Assembly (NCBI GenBank): GCA_023101885.1
Contig: JALPQD010000395.1
Coordinates: forward strand, 2,017,784 to 2,081,783
Direction of reading: 5' to 3'
DNA length: 64,000 bases
Source: Typhlomys cinereus
Taxonomy: Eukaryota; Chordata; Mammalia; Rodentia; Platacanthomyidae
Below are positions 20,400 through 32,999 of the stretch, piece by piece. The number at the start of each line of letters is the position of its first letter. The first letter of the stretch is position 1. The notes under the pieces are model-generated. The model saw only the letters and a list, made by a program, of their open reading frames with translations. It had not been told where the DNA came from and did no database searches. The position numbers and the translations under genes are program-made.

Positions 20400-22020
20400 T
20401 ATCTCACCAGGACCACTGCTGGTCATACAGGGCTTGCCTCCAGAGTCTTGTTGATATTCCCACTGAGGTTTGGGACCCCCTACCAACAGCCTGTTTGAGA
20501 TGGATTTTTAGGAAGAAGTAACCATGAGAGGTTTTATTTTTTATTCAAAAGTTATTGATACTGACAATAAAAAATGTAGTTATGGTTTTGTCCTCCTTGC
20601 CTTTAAAAAATAATTTACTGTGGACAAGAGAGAAATTGCTCAAATGTTAATATCATCCATAAAATTATGGGAATACAATTACAGTTACAAACAGGGTTTA
20701 GACACCTGAGGATTTGTCTTCTTAGATAATATATCAGCTATAGTCCACAACTAAAGAATGGCCCATTCTTTCCTTAAATATAAATGGGAAACAATCATCT
20801 GGCCTCATGGTTACTGGTATAGACTATTAGTCACAGCCTCATATGATTGGCCCATTTGTGGCCTCTTACATTAAGGTGGAGTTAGACAAAAATCTCCACC
20901 AGACCTCAACAAAGTGCTGCCCTTCCACAGTGAGAAACTGAGAAAGGTACTGCCATAAGGGATGGCTAATAGCCCCACCTAGTGTCAAAAGTTTATACAT
21001 AAAGAGTCCTTAGAAAATTTATTTGGTGATCTTCAACTGGCTCTATGCTATACTGGACTCATTCCAGCTCTAAAAAAGATTCAGAGAGGATGTCCTACAT
21101 AATACAAATATATATATTCTAATAAAAGAAAGTTATTCCTCCTAAGATAAATTAGATCCACCCAATGTTCAAATTAATGAGAGAGCTACAACCTTAATTT
21201 GATATTTTAAAGGGAGTCAACCTCAAATGTCTCTAAAAACACAATGTAGACAAAAGTAGACATGTTCTAAGTTACATGATAGTAACTCTATATTTTAAAT
21301 TCTTGGAGACATTAAATAGGAAAGATATGTAAATTATAAAATTTGGTATCTTTTCTTATCTCTCTTTAGTTAACTTTTGAGCCCTGGTATTTAAAATGAG
21401 TTCCAAATGAGGACTTGTTTGCTAATTGTATTTCTCCAGAACATAGTATGTCAATATAGATACTGAGATAAAATTTATATTCCAGACAAAATTCAGGCTC
21501 ATTTAAGTAACATATATAATTTAAAAACTCCAAATAGATCTGATTGGCTTGACACTTGTTGCTATGGGAGTTAATTTGTTTGCCCTTTTTGTAATCTTTG
21601 CTTTGTTCAGATTATATAAATAATATTAAAACTAAGTCTATTTTTTAATAATAAAAACAAGGGAGAATTGTGGGGGTTGTCAGGCCCAAAGCCTGCTCTC
21701 TGAAGAATGAAAAATTAGCATTTGAAACGGGCAGTCCTTTTCTTTGTTAACTGGAATGTATCTATTTTACATAATCCTGTAAAGAATTTGGTCCTGCTCT
21801 TATTTGATGTTTTCCTGAATTTGGCCCTGTTCCTTGATTGTTTTCCTACAAATATTCATGTGTGCTACAATGAAGTTGGCTTGGATGATGGAGGACATCC
21901 TAGGCTCCCTCTGACCTGATGCTTGATCAATTCCTGCAGCTCCCACTTCTGTTTCCTGCACGTAAGTCTGGGTTTATGCTGGTTCGTGGGCCCGGACATT
22001 CTCCTAAGAAGATAGAGGGA
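20400..22020 (+). mobile_element. Decayed ERV 3' end: possible coding remnant plus LTR start
   Basis: A purine-rich tract (AAAACAAGGGAGAATTG) at about 21654-21671 is followed by TGTGGGGGTTGTCAGGCCC, the arrangement of polypurine tract plus LTR. The 1.2 kb before it looks like broken coding sequence with many stops; I could not align it with confidence to env. The LTR's 3' end is not clear. Confidence 0.35.
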
Positions 22021-22099
22021 ATATGCTAAAGGAGGAGTGAAAGAAATTAACTCTTGTCAGGAAATGAACTCAGAGAAAGCAATGGATTAAGAATGTTTG

Positions 22100-22703
22100 T
22101 CAGAGACCCCAGGAAGTGTTATTCAGAATCCCACATTTATGGTAGAGCCAGGTCATATAGCTATTCAATTTGTAGGTTTTTGAGGAAACTCCATAGTGAT
22201 TTCCAAATGAATTCACCATTTTAAGATTCCACCAACAATAGATAATGGTTCTCTTTTGCCCACATTCTTGCCAACATTTGTTGCTATTTATATTCTTGAT
22301 CTTAGCCATTTTGTAATGGGGTAAGATGGTTTCTCATGGTAGTTTTCATTTGCATTCTTCTGATGTCTAGGCAAGTTGAAAATTTATTTTGAGATTTTTG
22401 AACATTTGAATTTCTTCCTTTGAAATTCAGTTTTTTGTTCCAAAGTCCACTTTCTAACAGTGATGTTTGTTGTAATCCTAATGTTTAATTATTCATTCTT
22501 TGTATACTCTGGAAATCAATTCTGTCGGGTAGTTACCAAGTATTTTTATCCCATTCTGTTGATTTTCTTTTTGTTCAATTAACAGTTTATTTAGCAGAAT
22601 AGGAATGTTTTAATTTCATGAAGTCCCACTTAATGGTTGTTGACCTTATTTCTTGCACAAGTTGGGTCCTCCAAGATTTCAGAGAGCGGCTGAATCCAGA
22701 AAA
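22100..22703 (-). mobile_element. Old L1 fragment, ORF2 C-terminal region
   Basis: Minus-strand translation shows remnants of the end of L1 ORF2 (KWDFMKLKHSYSAK; MAKIKN...NKCWQECGQ; CWWNLKMVNSFG). It is much more diverged than the L1 starting at 23741. Its edge with the SINE at 22704 is where the inverted duplication with 53885 ends. Confidence 0.75.
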
Positions 22704-22936
22704 TGGATATGTACATGTGTAGGTGTGTGCATGTGCCTGTGAAGACCCAAGGGTGACTTGTGGAATCACCCAGGATTACTCTACTTCCTCTTTGCTTTGG
22801 TTTAGAGTTTCTCAGGCTCCACTTCCAGAGCTGGAAGTGCAGGACAATACTATTTCCACCTAAAATCTTTATGTGGAATCTGGGATCCAAACTTATAAAG
22901 CAGAGGCTTAACCCCTTAACCATCTCTCCAGTCCCA
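22704..22936 (-). mobile_element. Dimeric tRNA-derived SINE, older subtype
   Basis: Head (complement ending CTCTCCAGTCCC) at 22936; tail CATGCACACACCTACACATG near 22704-22740. It is nearly identical to the plus-strand copy at 53653-53885. Confidence 0.85.
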
Positions 22937-23520
22937 AGTCTTACAATAAGGAGGAGTAAGGAGCCAACTAGGTCAATAAGCAGAGTTGAGAAAAGACATT
23001 TATAAAAACCTAAGCAGGTAATATCCTCTTCATCCCAGGGGTCACTAAAAAATAATTCAACTAAGAGACTAAAAAATAATTCAACCCAGGTTGGACATAC
23101 AAGATTTGAGACCCCTTTTTTGGCTGTGGGATTTGGGGATAAATCAAATCTATTTGGAAGAGTGCCTTGAAGTTCCAACCTTATAATCCCCCTCTCAAGA
23201 GGCAATACCCATTTGCTAGGAGGGAGGTGGAGCAACGAATCTACTTCAGAGCTGAATAGGGTTATTGTTAGGTATGGCATTATGGGTACCCCTTTACAGT
23301 CTTGGCATTATCCTAGGGACTTCCAAAGGCATCCAGGTGTTTTATAGGTGAGAAGAAGAAAGAGTTTAAGACTTATGCCGAGAACCAGGAGAAGCCAAAA
23401 CAAAAATCATAGTTTGTTTTTAAAGATCTTTATTAACAGGTGTTTGCAATTGATTTTTTTAAGCAGATGAGAATTCTACCACTAAACCACCCATCCACGA
23501 TGCAGTTGAGCACTTTAAAA
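22937..23520 (-). repeat. Unclassified part of the inverted duplication
   Basis: It matches 53060-53652 on the other strand with only one or two differences that I can find. The stretch has a long minus-strand open frame (22630-23280) with a counterpart at 53308-53979, but the protein has no recognised domain and runs into SINE sequence, so I do not call a gene. Confidence 0.7.
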
Positions 23521-23740
23521 AAAATCAAGTTTTTTCATTTTAAGCTTTTCAGGAGTCATCCTGGATTGCTTCTTATTTCTTTTTGCTTTGCTCTGGGGAT
23601 TTCCCAGACTCTGCCTCCAGGGTCAGAAGTGCAAGCTGTGGCCATTTCTTCCTGGTTTTTTTGCATGGGATCCAGGATCCAAACTCGGGTCCTTTTGCTT
23701 ATGAGGCAGAGTCTTAACCCCTAAGCCATCTCTCCAATCC
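23521..23740 (-). mobile_element. Dimeric tRNA-derived SINE, older subtype
   Basis: Minus-strand head ends CTCTCCAATCCC at 23740. The matching copy at 52848-53045 differs at about nine positions. Confidence 0.85.
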
Positions 23741-24065
23741 CAACAAAATTGTATTTTAAAATGCTCAGTTTAAAAGTCACTAGCACTCTTGATAGGTACA
23801 CAAGAGCATTACTTTTTATCTGCTAGACTATATGCCCTCCCCTTCTGGTGAGATCAGGAAAGAACGTCTATGAACTTAACCAGGTTTCTCATTACTTACT
23901 TGCAGACCTTGATGGAGGCCTATTTTCTCTGCTGTAACATGGTCTCCTCTCTCCTTGTTTCTGGTGTGGCCCTCCTAACCCATCTCTCTTGTTCATAATC
24001 CTTGCAATTACTGTGTTACATAGGTTTACTTTTGAGTGTCTCAATGTGGGCTGGGTGAGTTTGGT

Positions 24066-27000
24066 ACTAGGAGCCACCTATTAGGGAGTACATATGGCAC
24101 TTAACTTTCTGGGTTTGGGATACTTCACTTAATGTAATTGTTTCTAATGACATCCATTTCCCAGCAAATTTCAGTAATTCATCATTTTTGATGGCTGAGT
24201 AGTACTCCATTGTATAGATATACCACAGTTTCCCTATCCACTTGTCAACTGTTGGACATTTGGGTTGATTCTATGACTTTGCTATTGAAAACAGTGCTGC
24301 TATGAACATGGTCGTGCTTGTGCTATCGAGGTGAGCCTCTGCTGCATGGGGGGGTTATTCCCAAAAGTGGGATAGCAGGGTCATATGGCATTTCAATCTT
24401 TAATTTCTTTAAGAATCTCCAGACAGCTCGCCAGAGTGGCTGTATCTCTCCACATACTCTCAAGCACTTGTTGTTGTTTGTATTGTGGATTTTTGCCATC
24501 CTGACCGGGGTGAGATGATATCTCAGGGAAGTTTTGATTTGCATTTCCCTGATGGCTAAAGAAGTGGAGCATTTTTAAAGATATTTGTTAGACATTTTAA
24601 TTTCATCCCTGGTAAAGTTTCTTTTAAGTTCCAGGGCCCATTTTTTAATTGGGCCATTGGTTTCCTTGGTGTTTAGTTTTCTAAGTTCTTTGTGCACTCT
24701 GGACAATAGAGCTCTATCAGATATGTGGTTAGTGAAGATTTTCTCCCATTCTGTGGGTTGCCTTTGAGCTCGCGTTACAATCTCTTTATCTGAACAGAAG
24801 CTCTTTAATTTCACAAGATCCCAACTGTTGAGAGTTGGTAGCAGTGACTGTGCCATTGGATGTCTGTTTAGGAACTGTTGGCCTAGCCCAATCAGCTCGA
24901 GGGAGTTCCCTATCCTTTCAACTATGGTTTTTATAGTCTCTGGCCTGATATCAAGGTCCTTGATCCATTTGGAATTAAGTCTTGTACATGGTGACAAGTA
25001 CGGGTCCAGCTTTAATCTTCTGCATGTGGAGATCCAGTTTTGCCAGCACCATTTGTTGAAGATGCTGTTCTTTATCCATTGGATTCTTTGGGCCCCTTTG
25101 TCAAAGATCAAATGGCTGTACTTTGTGGGCTTATATCTGGGTCTTCAATCCTTATCCATTGATCTGTGTGTCTATTTTGTAGCCAGTACCAGGCTGTTTT
25201 TATAACTGTGGATTTGTAGTATAGACTAAGGTTTGGTATGATGATACCTCGAGTAGTGTTTTTGTTACTCAGGGTTTCTTTTGGTATCCTGGGTCTTTTG
25301 TGCCTCCATATGAACGTTGAGATTATTTGGTCAACTTCTTTAAAGAATTGCTTTGGGATTTTAATTGGTATAGCATTGAATCTCTATATTGCCTTTGGTA
25401 GGATGGCCATTTTTATGATATTGATTCTGCCAATCCAGGAACATGGCAGGTCTTTCCACTTTCTGGTGTCTTCTGCAATTTCTTTCTTTAGGGTTTTAAA
25501 GTTTTCATTTGTAAAGGTCTTTTACCTCCTTGGTTAGGTTTATACCAAGGTATTTCATTTTTTTAGGGGCTATAGTAAATGGGATTGTTTCTCTCAAGGC
25601 ATTTTCACTTTTTTCATTCTGGGCATATAGGAAGGCCTCTGATTTTTGCACATTTATTTTTTTTAATTTTTTTTATTATTTATTCAATTGTGAGTTTATG
25701 TGTGTGTGCGCATGTGTATGTATGTATGAATGTGTATGTAGAACCACAGATGAATTCAGGAACCACCATGGATGCCTCCACCTCCTCCTTGTTTACTCTG
25801 CCCTGGGGTTCACAGGCTCTGCCCTACCAGGACCAGAAACGCAGGCAGCCCCCGCTTCTGCCCGGCGTCTATACATGGGGTCTAGGATCCGAACTCAGGA
25901 CCTTCTACCTGGAAGGCAGAGGCTTAACCCCTGAGCCACCTCTCCAGCCCCTGCACATTTATTTTGTATCCTGCCACCCTGCTGAACTTCTCAATTAGTT
26001 CCAGGAGCTTCCTGGTGGAGTTTTTGGGATCAATCAGGTATAAGATCATGTCATCTGCAAATAGGGATAGCTTGACTTCTTCCTCTTATGTCCCTTTCTT
26101 GTCTTATGGCTTCAGCTAAGACTTCAAGTACAATATCGAATAGAAGTGGTGAGAGTGGACAGCCTTGTCTAGTTCCTGATCGAAGTGGGAATGCTTCCAA
26201 TTGTTCCCCATTGAGCATAATCCTTGCTGTGGGCTTGTTGTATACAGCTTTTATTATATTGATAAAGGTTCCTTCCATTCCTACTGTCTCTAGTGTTTTG
26301 ATCATAAAAGGCTGTTGGATCTTGTCAAAGCTTTTTCTGCATCTATCGAGAGTATCATGTGGTCTTGGACTTTGGACTGGTTTACATGATGAATTACATT
26401 TATTGATTTGCGTATGTTGAACCAACCTTGTGTGCCGGGGATAAAGCCTACTTGGTCCCCGTGAATGATCTTTTTAATATGTTTTTGAATCCGATTTGCT
26501 AAGACTTTGTTGAGAATCTTTGCGTCTGTGTTCATCAGGGAGATCGGCCTATAGTTTTCTTTGTTAAGTGAATCTTTATTAGGTTTTGGGATTAAAACGA
26601 TATTAGCTTCATAGAAGGAATTTGGTAGTGTTCCTTCCTTTGCTATTTGATGGAACAGTTTAAGGAGTATTGGTGTTATTAACTCCTTAAATGTCTGGTA
26701 GAACTCTGTGCTGAATCCATCTGGTCCAGGACATTTTTTGGTGGGAAGATTCGAGATTACTTCCTCAATTTCCTTATATGTTATAGGACTATTTAAATAA
26801 TTCACAACTTCCTGATTCAATTTAGGTAAGTTGTGTTTACTTAGAAATTCATCCATCTCTTTTGTGTTGTCAAACTTCACAGAGTATAAGTTTTTGAAAT
26901 ATGATGTTATAATTCTCTGGATTTCTTGGGTATCAGTAGTGATAACTCCATGTTCATTTCTAATTTTGTTAATTTGGGTTTTCTCTCTCTTGCTTTTGGT

Positions 27001-28162
27001 TAGTTTAGCTAGGGATGTATCAATCTTATTGATTTTTTTCAAAGAACCAGCTTTTTGACTGGTTGATTTTTTTCTATCGTTTTCTTAATCTCGATTTCAG
27101 ATATTTCTCCCCATATTTTGCTAATCTCCTCTCTTCTACTACTTTTGGGATCAGATTGTTCTAGTTTCTCTAAAGCTTTAAGCTGCATTGTTAAGTTGTT
27201 TATTTCTGATGTTTCCATTTTTTTGACGTAGGCATTAAGAGCTATGAACTTACCTCTTAGAACAGCTTTCATTGTCTCCCAGAGATTTTGGTAAGTTGTA
27301 TTTTCATTATCATTCACTTTCAGGAAATCTCGAATTTCCTTTTTAATTTCTTCCTGAATCCAGTTCTCATTCAGCATCATATTGTTAAGTTTCCAGGAGT
27401 TAGTGTATTTTCTCTTGTTTGATGTGTTGCAGATGTCCAGCTTTAGGCCGTGATGGTCTGATAGGGCACAGGTTAGAATTTCAACTTTCTTGTATATGTG
27501 TAGATTCATTTTGTGGCCCAATATGTGATCTATTTTGGAGAAAGTTCCGTGTGCTGCTGAGAAAAATGTGTATTCTTTGGTGCGTGGGTGAAAAGTTCGA
27601 TAGAGATCTGTAAGGTCCATTTCTTTCAGGGTTTGATTAAGTTCCAAAGTGTCTCTGTTAAGCTTTTGACCTGTTGATCTATCCCATGTTGAGAGGGCGG
27701 TGTTGAAGTCCCCAAGAATTATCGTTTGGGGGTTGATTTCTTGCTTTAGACGCTGTAGGGTTTTCTTAATGAATGTGGAGGGGCCCGTATTGGGTGCATA
27801 TATGTTCAGTATTGTGAAGTCTTCCTGGTGAATTGTACCTGTGACTAAAATGTAGTATCCATCTGTGTCTCTTATAATTTTCTTTGGTGTGAAGTCCACT
27901 TTGTCTGATAGCATAATGGCTACCCCTGCCTGTTTCTGCTTCCATTTGCTTGTAGAATTGTTGACCAGTCTTTTATTTTTAGAGCGTGCCTATCTTTTGT
28001 GGTGAGATGGGTTTCCTGCAGGCAGCAGATTGATGGATTGTGATTTTTAATCCAAGTTTGTAATCTGTGTCTCTTAATTGGTGAGTTAATACCATTGACA
28101 TTTAATGGAGAAATTATTTTTAATTCTGGACATTTTTTATGTTTAGTAGATTTTGTAAGCAT
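24066..28162 (-). pseudogene. L1 ORF2: L1 ORF2 (endonuclease / reverse transcriptase), disrupted
   Basis: The endonuclease domain starts at 28162 (NVNGINSPIKR, CCLQETHL), breaks near 27915, and continues (LNIYAPN, GDFNT, SDHHG) to 27039. Reverse transcriptase follows ([30 protein letters not shown]). The FADD catalytic motif is in another frame at about 26045-26065. Further shifts lie near 26302-26425, and a SINE lies at 25661-25951. The C-terminal part ends with SLIGGS-like text at about 24066; one finger-like CX3C...H region has a small deletion near 24440 relative to 52100. ORF2p nicks target DNA and copies L1 RNA; this copy cannot make a full protein. Confidence 0.93.
25661..25951 (-). 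mobile_element. Dimeric tRNA-derived SINE in L1 ORF2
   Basis: Head ends at 25951. Target duplication TGCACATTTATTTT is at 25647-25660 and 25952-25965. Confidence 0.94.
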
Positions 28163-28295
28163 GTTGTTTGATATTTATGTTTTGGTGGTATTATACTTCC
28201 CTTCTGTCCTCCTGGATACGCTTGTTCTTTTCTTCAAGCTTGAGTATCATTTCTAGCATTTTTTGAAGGCCTGGTTTGGTAGACATGTATCCCTT

Positions 28296-29255
28296 CTAGT
28301 TGTCTTTGTGCTGGAAAACTTTTCTTTCTCCCTCAATCATGACAGATAGTTTTGCCGGGTATATCAGTCTGGGTTGGCATTTTTGCTCATTTAATACTTG
28401 AAGTATGTCTTTCCATGCTCTTCTTGCTTTTACTGTTTCCATTGAGTAGTCATTTGTTATTCTAATAGGTTTACCTTTAAAAGTGACTTGCTTTTTTTCT
28501 CTTGAAGCTCTCAGCACCTTTTCTTTGTTTTGAATGTGGAGTGTTTTGACTATTATTTGCCATGGCGATTTTCTATTTTGGTCATATCTGTTTGGAGTGC
28601 GAAATGCCTCTTGTATTTGGATAGGCCTCTCATTCTTTAGTTGTGGGAAGTTTTCATTTATGATGAATTGAAATATTTCCTCCGGTGTGGTATTTTGGGA
28701 TTCTTGTTCTGGTATTCCATGAATGCGCATGTTAGGCTTCTTCAGCGTGTCCCATATCTCTTGAATGTTCCTCTCCAGTATCTTTGTGGCTTTAACAATC
28801 TCTTCCATTGAGCTGGTTAATTCTCCCACTTTGTCTTCAAGATCTGAAATTCTATTTTCTGCCTCATTTGTTCTGCTGATAAGACTCTCTGTTGAGTTTT
28901 GAGTTGAAGATAACTTGTCTTTTAGTTCAATTTTAAACTCTGCCTGAGACTGTTTTAACTGCTCTATACCTATTTTTGTTTCTTGAGCTGTTTTTCTCAA
29001 CTCCTCCAAGTGTCTGTTGTGTTCCTGTTCAAAGTGGTTGATACGGTTGTTTAACTGTTCTCGGATTTCCTCTTTCATAGTATTAATCATGGTAATGATC
29101 ATACTTTGAAAGTCGTTATATTGGGTCTGGCTTTCATGGCTATTTTCTGTGGATTTGTTCTGGTCGGAATCCCTCATTATGGGGTTTATTCTTTCGGTGG
29201 GAGATTGGTCTTCTTGGGTATTGTTTCTCGTGGATCTGCACTTTGACTTGTACAT
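28296..29255 (-). CDS. L1 ORF1: L1 ORF1 protein, intact frame
   Basis: The frame is 319 codons, open from ATG to stop. There is a coiled-coil N-terminal half with heptads (about residues 50-150, for example LSSTQNSTESLISRTNEAE), an RRM-like core (MRIHGIPEQE) and a C-terminal domain (RTPNRYDQNR; KARRAWKDILQVLN). In L1 the protein trimerises and binds L1 RNA in the RNP. It lacks the long N-terminal extension of human ORF1p but is near the usual rodent size (about 350-370), so a start further upstream is possible. Intactness is notable because ORF2 downstream is broken. Confidence 0.88.
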   Translation of the reverse strand: MYKSKCRSTRNNTQEDQSPTERINPIMRDSDQNKSTENSHESQTQYNDFQSMIITMINTMKEEIREQLNNRINHFEQEHNRHLEELRKTAQETKIGIEQLKQSQAEFKIELKDKLSSTQNSTESLISRTNEAENRISDLEDKVGELTSSMEEIVKATKILERNIQEIWDTLKKPNMRIHGIPEQESQNTTPEEIFQFIINENFPQLKNERPIQIQEAFRTPNRYDQNRKSPWQIIVKTLHIQNKEKVLRASREKKQVTFKGKPIRITNDYSMETVKARRAWKDILQVLNEQKCQPRLIYPAKLSVMIEGERKVFQHKDN

Positions 29256-30108
29256 TGTTGCTTTGTTTTTTAGGATCTTTCAGTTTCTGTGTGTTTTTCA
29301 CTGAATCCACGTAGTTGGTATTGTTACACTTGCCAGTTATTACTAGTGCTTGCCTTGGATTCGGTATGTTTGTGTATTGTTATTGTTATATCCTAGATGA
29401 GGCTACTAGGCTGTTAGTAGGTCAGTTAAGTCAGGTTATGTTACCAGGGGGTGAATATTAGTTTGGTAGTGCACTTTTACGATTTAGTATCTTGGTGAAA
29501 TGTTGGGGTGAGTGGTGTACTCCCTGGAGTTGTATGTTTTGGGGTGGCTGCATGAGAAAGTTGATCTACAGCTTTGATACTTTAAAGGATCAGTAAGGTG
29601 AGAAGAAAAAGTTTACTTATCTTTGGGCTGGATGAGAAGAACTCGCCCACGTGATATAATGATTGTAGTGGAGTCCAGATGTATGGCCTGTGTTCCCTTT
29701 GTTCCTTAGAATTTTGCTTGAGTTTCCTTTGGACTCTATTGAATTGTGAGTAGCAGTGTGTCTTCCGTGGACCACGTGCATAGGTCCCTGGTGGGCCAGA
29801 GAGGCAGAGGGTCTGATGTTGATAGCAGAATTCTTCACCTGCAACCTTGGGGGGGGCGGAGGCACGCGGGGGCGGGAGGGTGCGAGGGGCTGGGGTCCGG
29901 GGCGGGGCCCTGGGGGCTAAGCTGGAGGCTGCGCGGCTGGGTGCTGCTGGCCGGGTGGTTCCAGGGTGGGGGGCGGGGCTGGGCTGGGCTCTCTCGCTCG
30001 CTGGCTCACCTGGGAAGGTCGGCGAGGGGGGCGGGGCCCCGGGGGCAAATCTGGCGGCCGCGCGGCGCGGTGCTGCTGGCCAGGCGGCTCCGGGGTGGGG
30101 GGCCAAGT
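29256..30108 (-). promoter_or_regulatory. L1 5' UTR with tandem GC-rich promoter monomers
   Basis: Opposite 29840-30108 the DNA is about 75% G+C. Two copies of a block beginning GCGGGGCCC.GGGGGC and containing GTGCTGCTGGCC lie at about 29902 and 30031, a period of about 129 bp. The outer one is cut at about 30108. Mouse L1 promoters have the same architecture. Open frames through here are compositional. Confidence 0.75.
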
Positions 30109-32990
30109 TAAAGTTCTATGACTGCTCTGAACAACTTTGAGTAAAATAAAAACTTATTTCCTCGTTTCTTCCCGCAGACTTCACTAATTCTTGCTCATCC
30201 TTCATGTTCAGCTAAAGTTTTACCTTCTTTGAAGTCTTCATGATTTCAAGGAGGAACTCTTGACATCTCTCCCACCCTCCACTCCCCATTGCCTCAACAG
30301 TAACTTCTCAAGTCAATGAAAGGACCTACTTGTCACCCAAGCACTAAGGCATAGGTGTGATACATTGGGGGAGCTCTCTTTTGCTCAAATACCACGTGCA
30401 CTGCATCAGTCTGCCAGCAGTGCTTCTTAAATAAACCCTAAATGTCAGCACTTCTGTCCCTTCCCACCAACAATGTGATCCCAGCACCAAGGCCTGGGTC
30501 TCACAGTTTCTGCTTAACTAAACATCGCTTTGAGTCTGACAGTTGGAGTAACACTTAAAATAAAAGCTGGATTTGACTTGCCTGCTCAAAATTCTCCAAA
30601 ACCTTTGGTCAACTCAGTCAGGGGCAAAACATTCAAATGTTATGTGTTTGGATGCTGGTGAGCTCTCAACTAGGATTGCCCAAGTATGCCCCTCACTTCT
30701 ACACGGTAGCTTGGCTGTTGTCACTCCCACAAACATGTCTATACACAGGCTGACCGCAGACTGTACACTTAGAGTTCCTTCCAGCCTCCCTTCAGAACTC
30801 CACGCAGTCATATCTCCCCAGAGTCCTTTCTTAGTTGCTCCCTCAAGACAACCCTAGCCCTCAACCCTGTTTCCTATTATATTCTTGCTTTTCCTTAGCT
30901 CTAACTATCCATCTATGTGTCTATTATTATATGTATCCATGAATGAATGGTAAATATCCCAAAAGTAGTGTGTGTGTTTTTGTTTAATGTCTATATATTC
31001 TTTACAGTAACTTGTACGTAGTATGTGCTGGTGTATATTGAATCAATAAAATGTTTCTGAACTTCTCATTCACGGTTACTCTAGAGATTCATTTTTGAAA
31101 CTGTTTCTTCCCCTATACTCATTAACTTCCTTTGTTCTGGCTCTTATCATGTATTTATTTACTTTTCTGTGTCTGTCACTGAATTGCTTCATTTTTAGTC
31201 CCAGAAGACCCTAAGAATCATGTTCATCGTGGTACGCTTATGTTGGTCTCAAGATCAATTTTACAATAAATGCTTAATAAGCATTGCCAGAGAGCTGGGG
31301 ATAAATCTCAGTGGTCCTTGCTAAATACCCAGACACAGAGAAGACTCTGACCCTTGTCCTCCAGCTGCTGCTGGACCCTGGCCAGGTGCTCCCAGGGCCC
31401 TTTGGCTACATCCCAGCTGCAAGGCAGACACTGGCCTTTAATCCAGGTTGGGGACCATAGCAGGAGGCAGGGAAAATTTGAGAGACAGAGACCCACCCCA
31501 TACAGGAACAGTAGCCCATCTTCTCCAAAGTCTTCTCATCTGAAGTGTCTTCAAGCTGTCGGGAGCTGCAGAGCTCTGCAGGCCTGCGTGATAGACATCA
31601 GGTCGGGACTGACCCGCATCTACTTATGACAGCACATATGGATGAGTGGGGTGCTTGGCCCACAGGGAATCAATAGACTCAGATATCACCATGCAAGGAT
31701 GGAGTCCCAACCTGTTACTGGTCCCCTTGGCATAGCTGTGGAACCCACTGTATGGTATTCCTGGTTGAAGATATAAAGGTGTGGCCCATTCCCCTCCCTG
31801 TGGTATCTGCTGAGCAGGAGTGCACCCTTCTGAAGCTCACTAGGCGCACTGGACTGCAGACACCGTTGCTCACCTACCTCTTTTGAAGGTATGTGAGTCT
31901 GTTAACATGTGTCTAGCTTTTGGTAATGCTGCCCTGTGCCCCTCACAGAAGACCCAGAGGGACTCGAATAGACTAAAACACCGAGGCCAGGGGCTTGGAT
32001 CTTACCAGTAGGTGGGCAGGTAGTGAGCCCTGGCCAAGGTTGCACAGCATCCACAGTGGAGGGTCCTGGATCCTGTAGAGTTAAAGGCTGGGAAGTGAAT
32101 GACAGTGCAGCTGAACACGTCTGCTTCTGGATCCTTGCCTCCACTCCGGATGGAGTCAGTGAGCAAAGGAGCAGAGAGGGCAGGACCTTGGTGAGTGCAG
32201 GTGGGGTTGCAGCCTTCAAAGGTGCAATTGTGAAGTTTTTCCCAGCCTCGGGGCTGGTGAGTTACCATAGGGAAGCCTTGACTGGCAGTATGGTCAGGCA
32301 TGAGCCCCGGCAGAGAGCGCAGCATCATCCATGACTTTGTTGCAGTCTGGAACAGGGGTCATTCACTTTTCTGATTCTGGAAGAACAACTGACCACAGAC
32401 AAATGGGAACAGACACTGCAGTCTGCAGGCTGCACTGACATGCAAGATACATAGAGCTGTGCCAGTCAAGCTTCTGTGAACACTTGTCCCATCCCCGCTG
32501 GGGCTCTTCCCGGCCTCCCCGACCAGCTCCAGCAAGGGCAACACTGCGGGCCGCTTCCCTGGTGGTGGAAGTACTCAGTGTGAGAAAGTTCTTTTGCTGG
32601 CTGATCCCTCACACACATGGGTTATTAACAGGCAGTGAGCTTTCAGTAGAACCTTGTGCAGAGCCTTGTCCCTTTTGCCTGTTTTTTGTTTGTTTGTTTG
32701 TTTGTTTGTTTTTGGTGTGTGTGTGTGTGTGTGTTTGTGTTTATTTACATATTCCTTTCTTTGCTTCTCCTTGCAACAGGGAATGAGTTCTAGATCTGAG
32801 TTCAAATCTCCTCTCCCAAGTCAGGCAGGGTAGTGTAGTGTGGTGACAGATGATTTCAGGAGAATGAGGCAGGAGGAAGCATAGCAAGGCTCCTATGTGA
32901 GTATTTGACCGTCCTGGGATCTTACTAAAGTATTCACTTAGAAAAAAAGATAAGCAGGTTTTTTAAAAAATATTCTTTGGAGAGACAGGT
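30109..32990. other. No recognisable gene
   Basis: An ID-like scrap (GAGCTGGGGATAAATCTCAG) is at about 31288-31330, and (TTTG)n/(TG)n at 32680-32735. Otherwise it is single-copy-looking DNA with short open frames and no domain I recognise. Confidence 0.4.
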
Positions 32991-32999
32991 AGAATCGGG

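Larger units (their letters stand above)
23741..30108 (-). mobile_element. Nearly full-length L1 retrotransposon
   Basis: In minus order it has a GC-rich 5' UTR with tandem monomers (29256-30108), ORF1 (29255-28296), a spacer, ORF2 (28162-24066, broken), and 3' UTR to about 23741. A SINE interrupts ORF2. No clear poly(A) tail or target duplication marks the 3' end. The shared segment with 51597-53885 continues beyond the 3' UTR through two SINEs. Confidence 0.93.

Noticed and set aside
22630..23280. 216-codon minus-strand frame with a twin at 53308-53979 as a conserved gene
   Set aside because: Conservation comes from the inverted duplication, the frame runs through a SINE, and there is no domain.
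29840..30110. CpG-rich block as a housekeeping gene promoter
   Set aside because: It lies directly upstream of L1 ORF1 in the L1 orientation and is tandemly repeated, so L1 5' UTR explains it.
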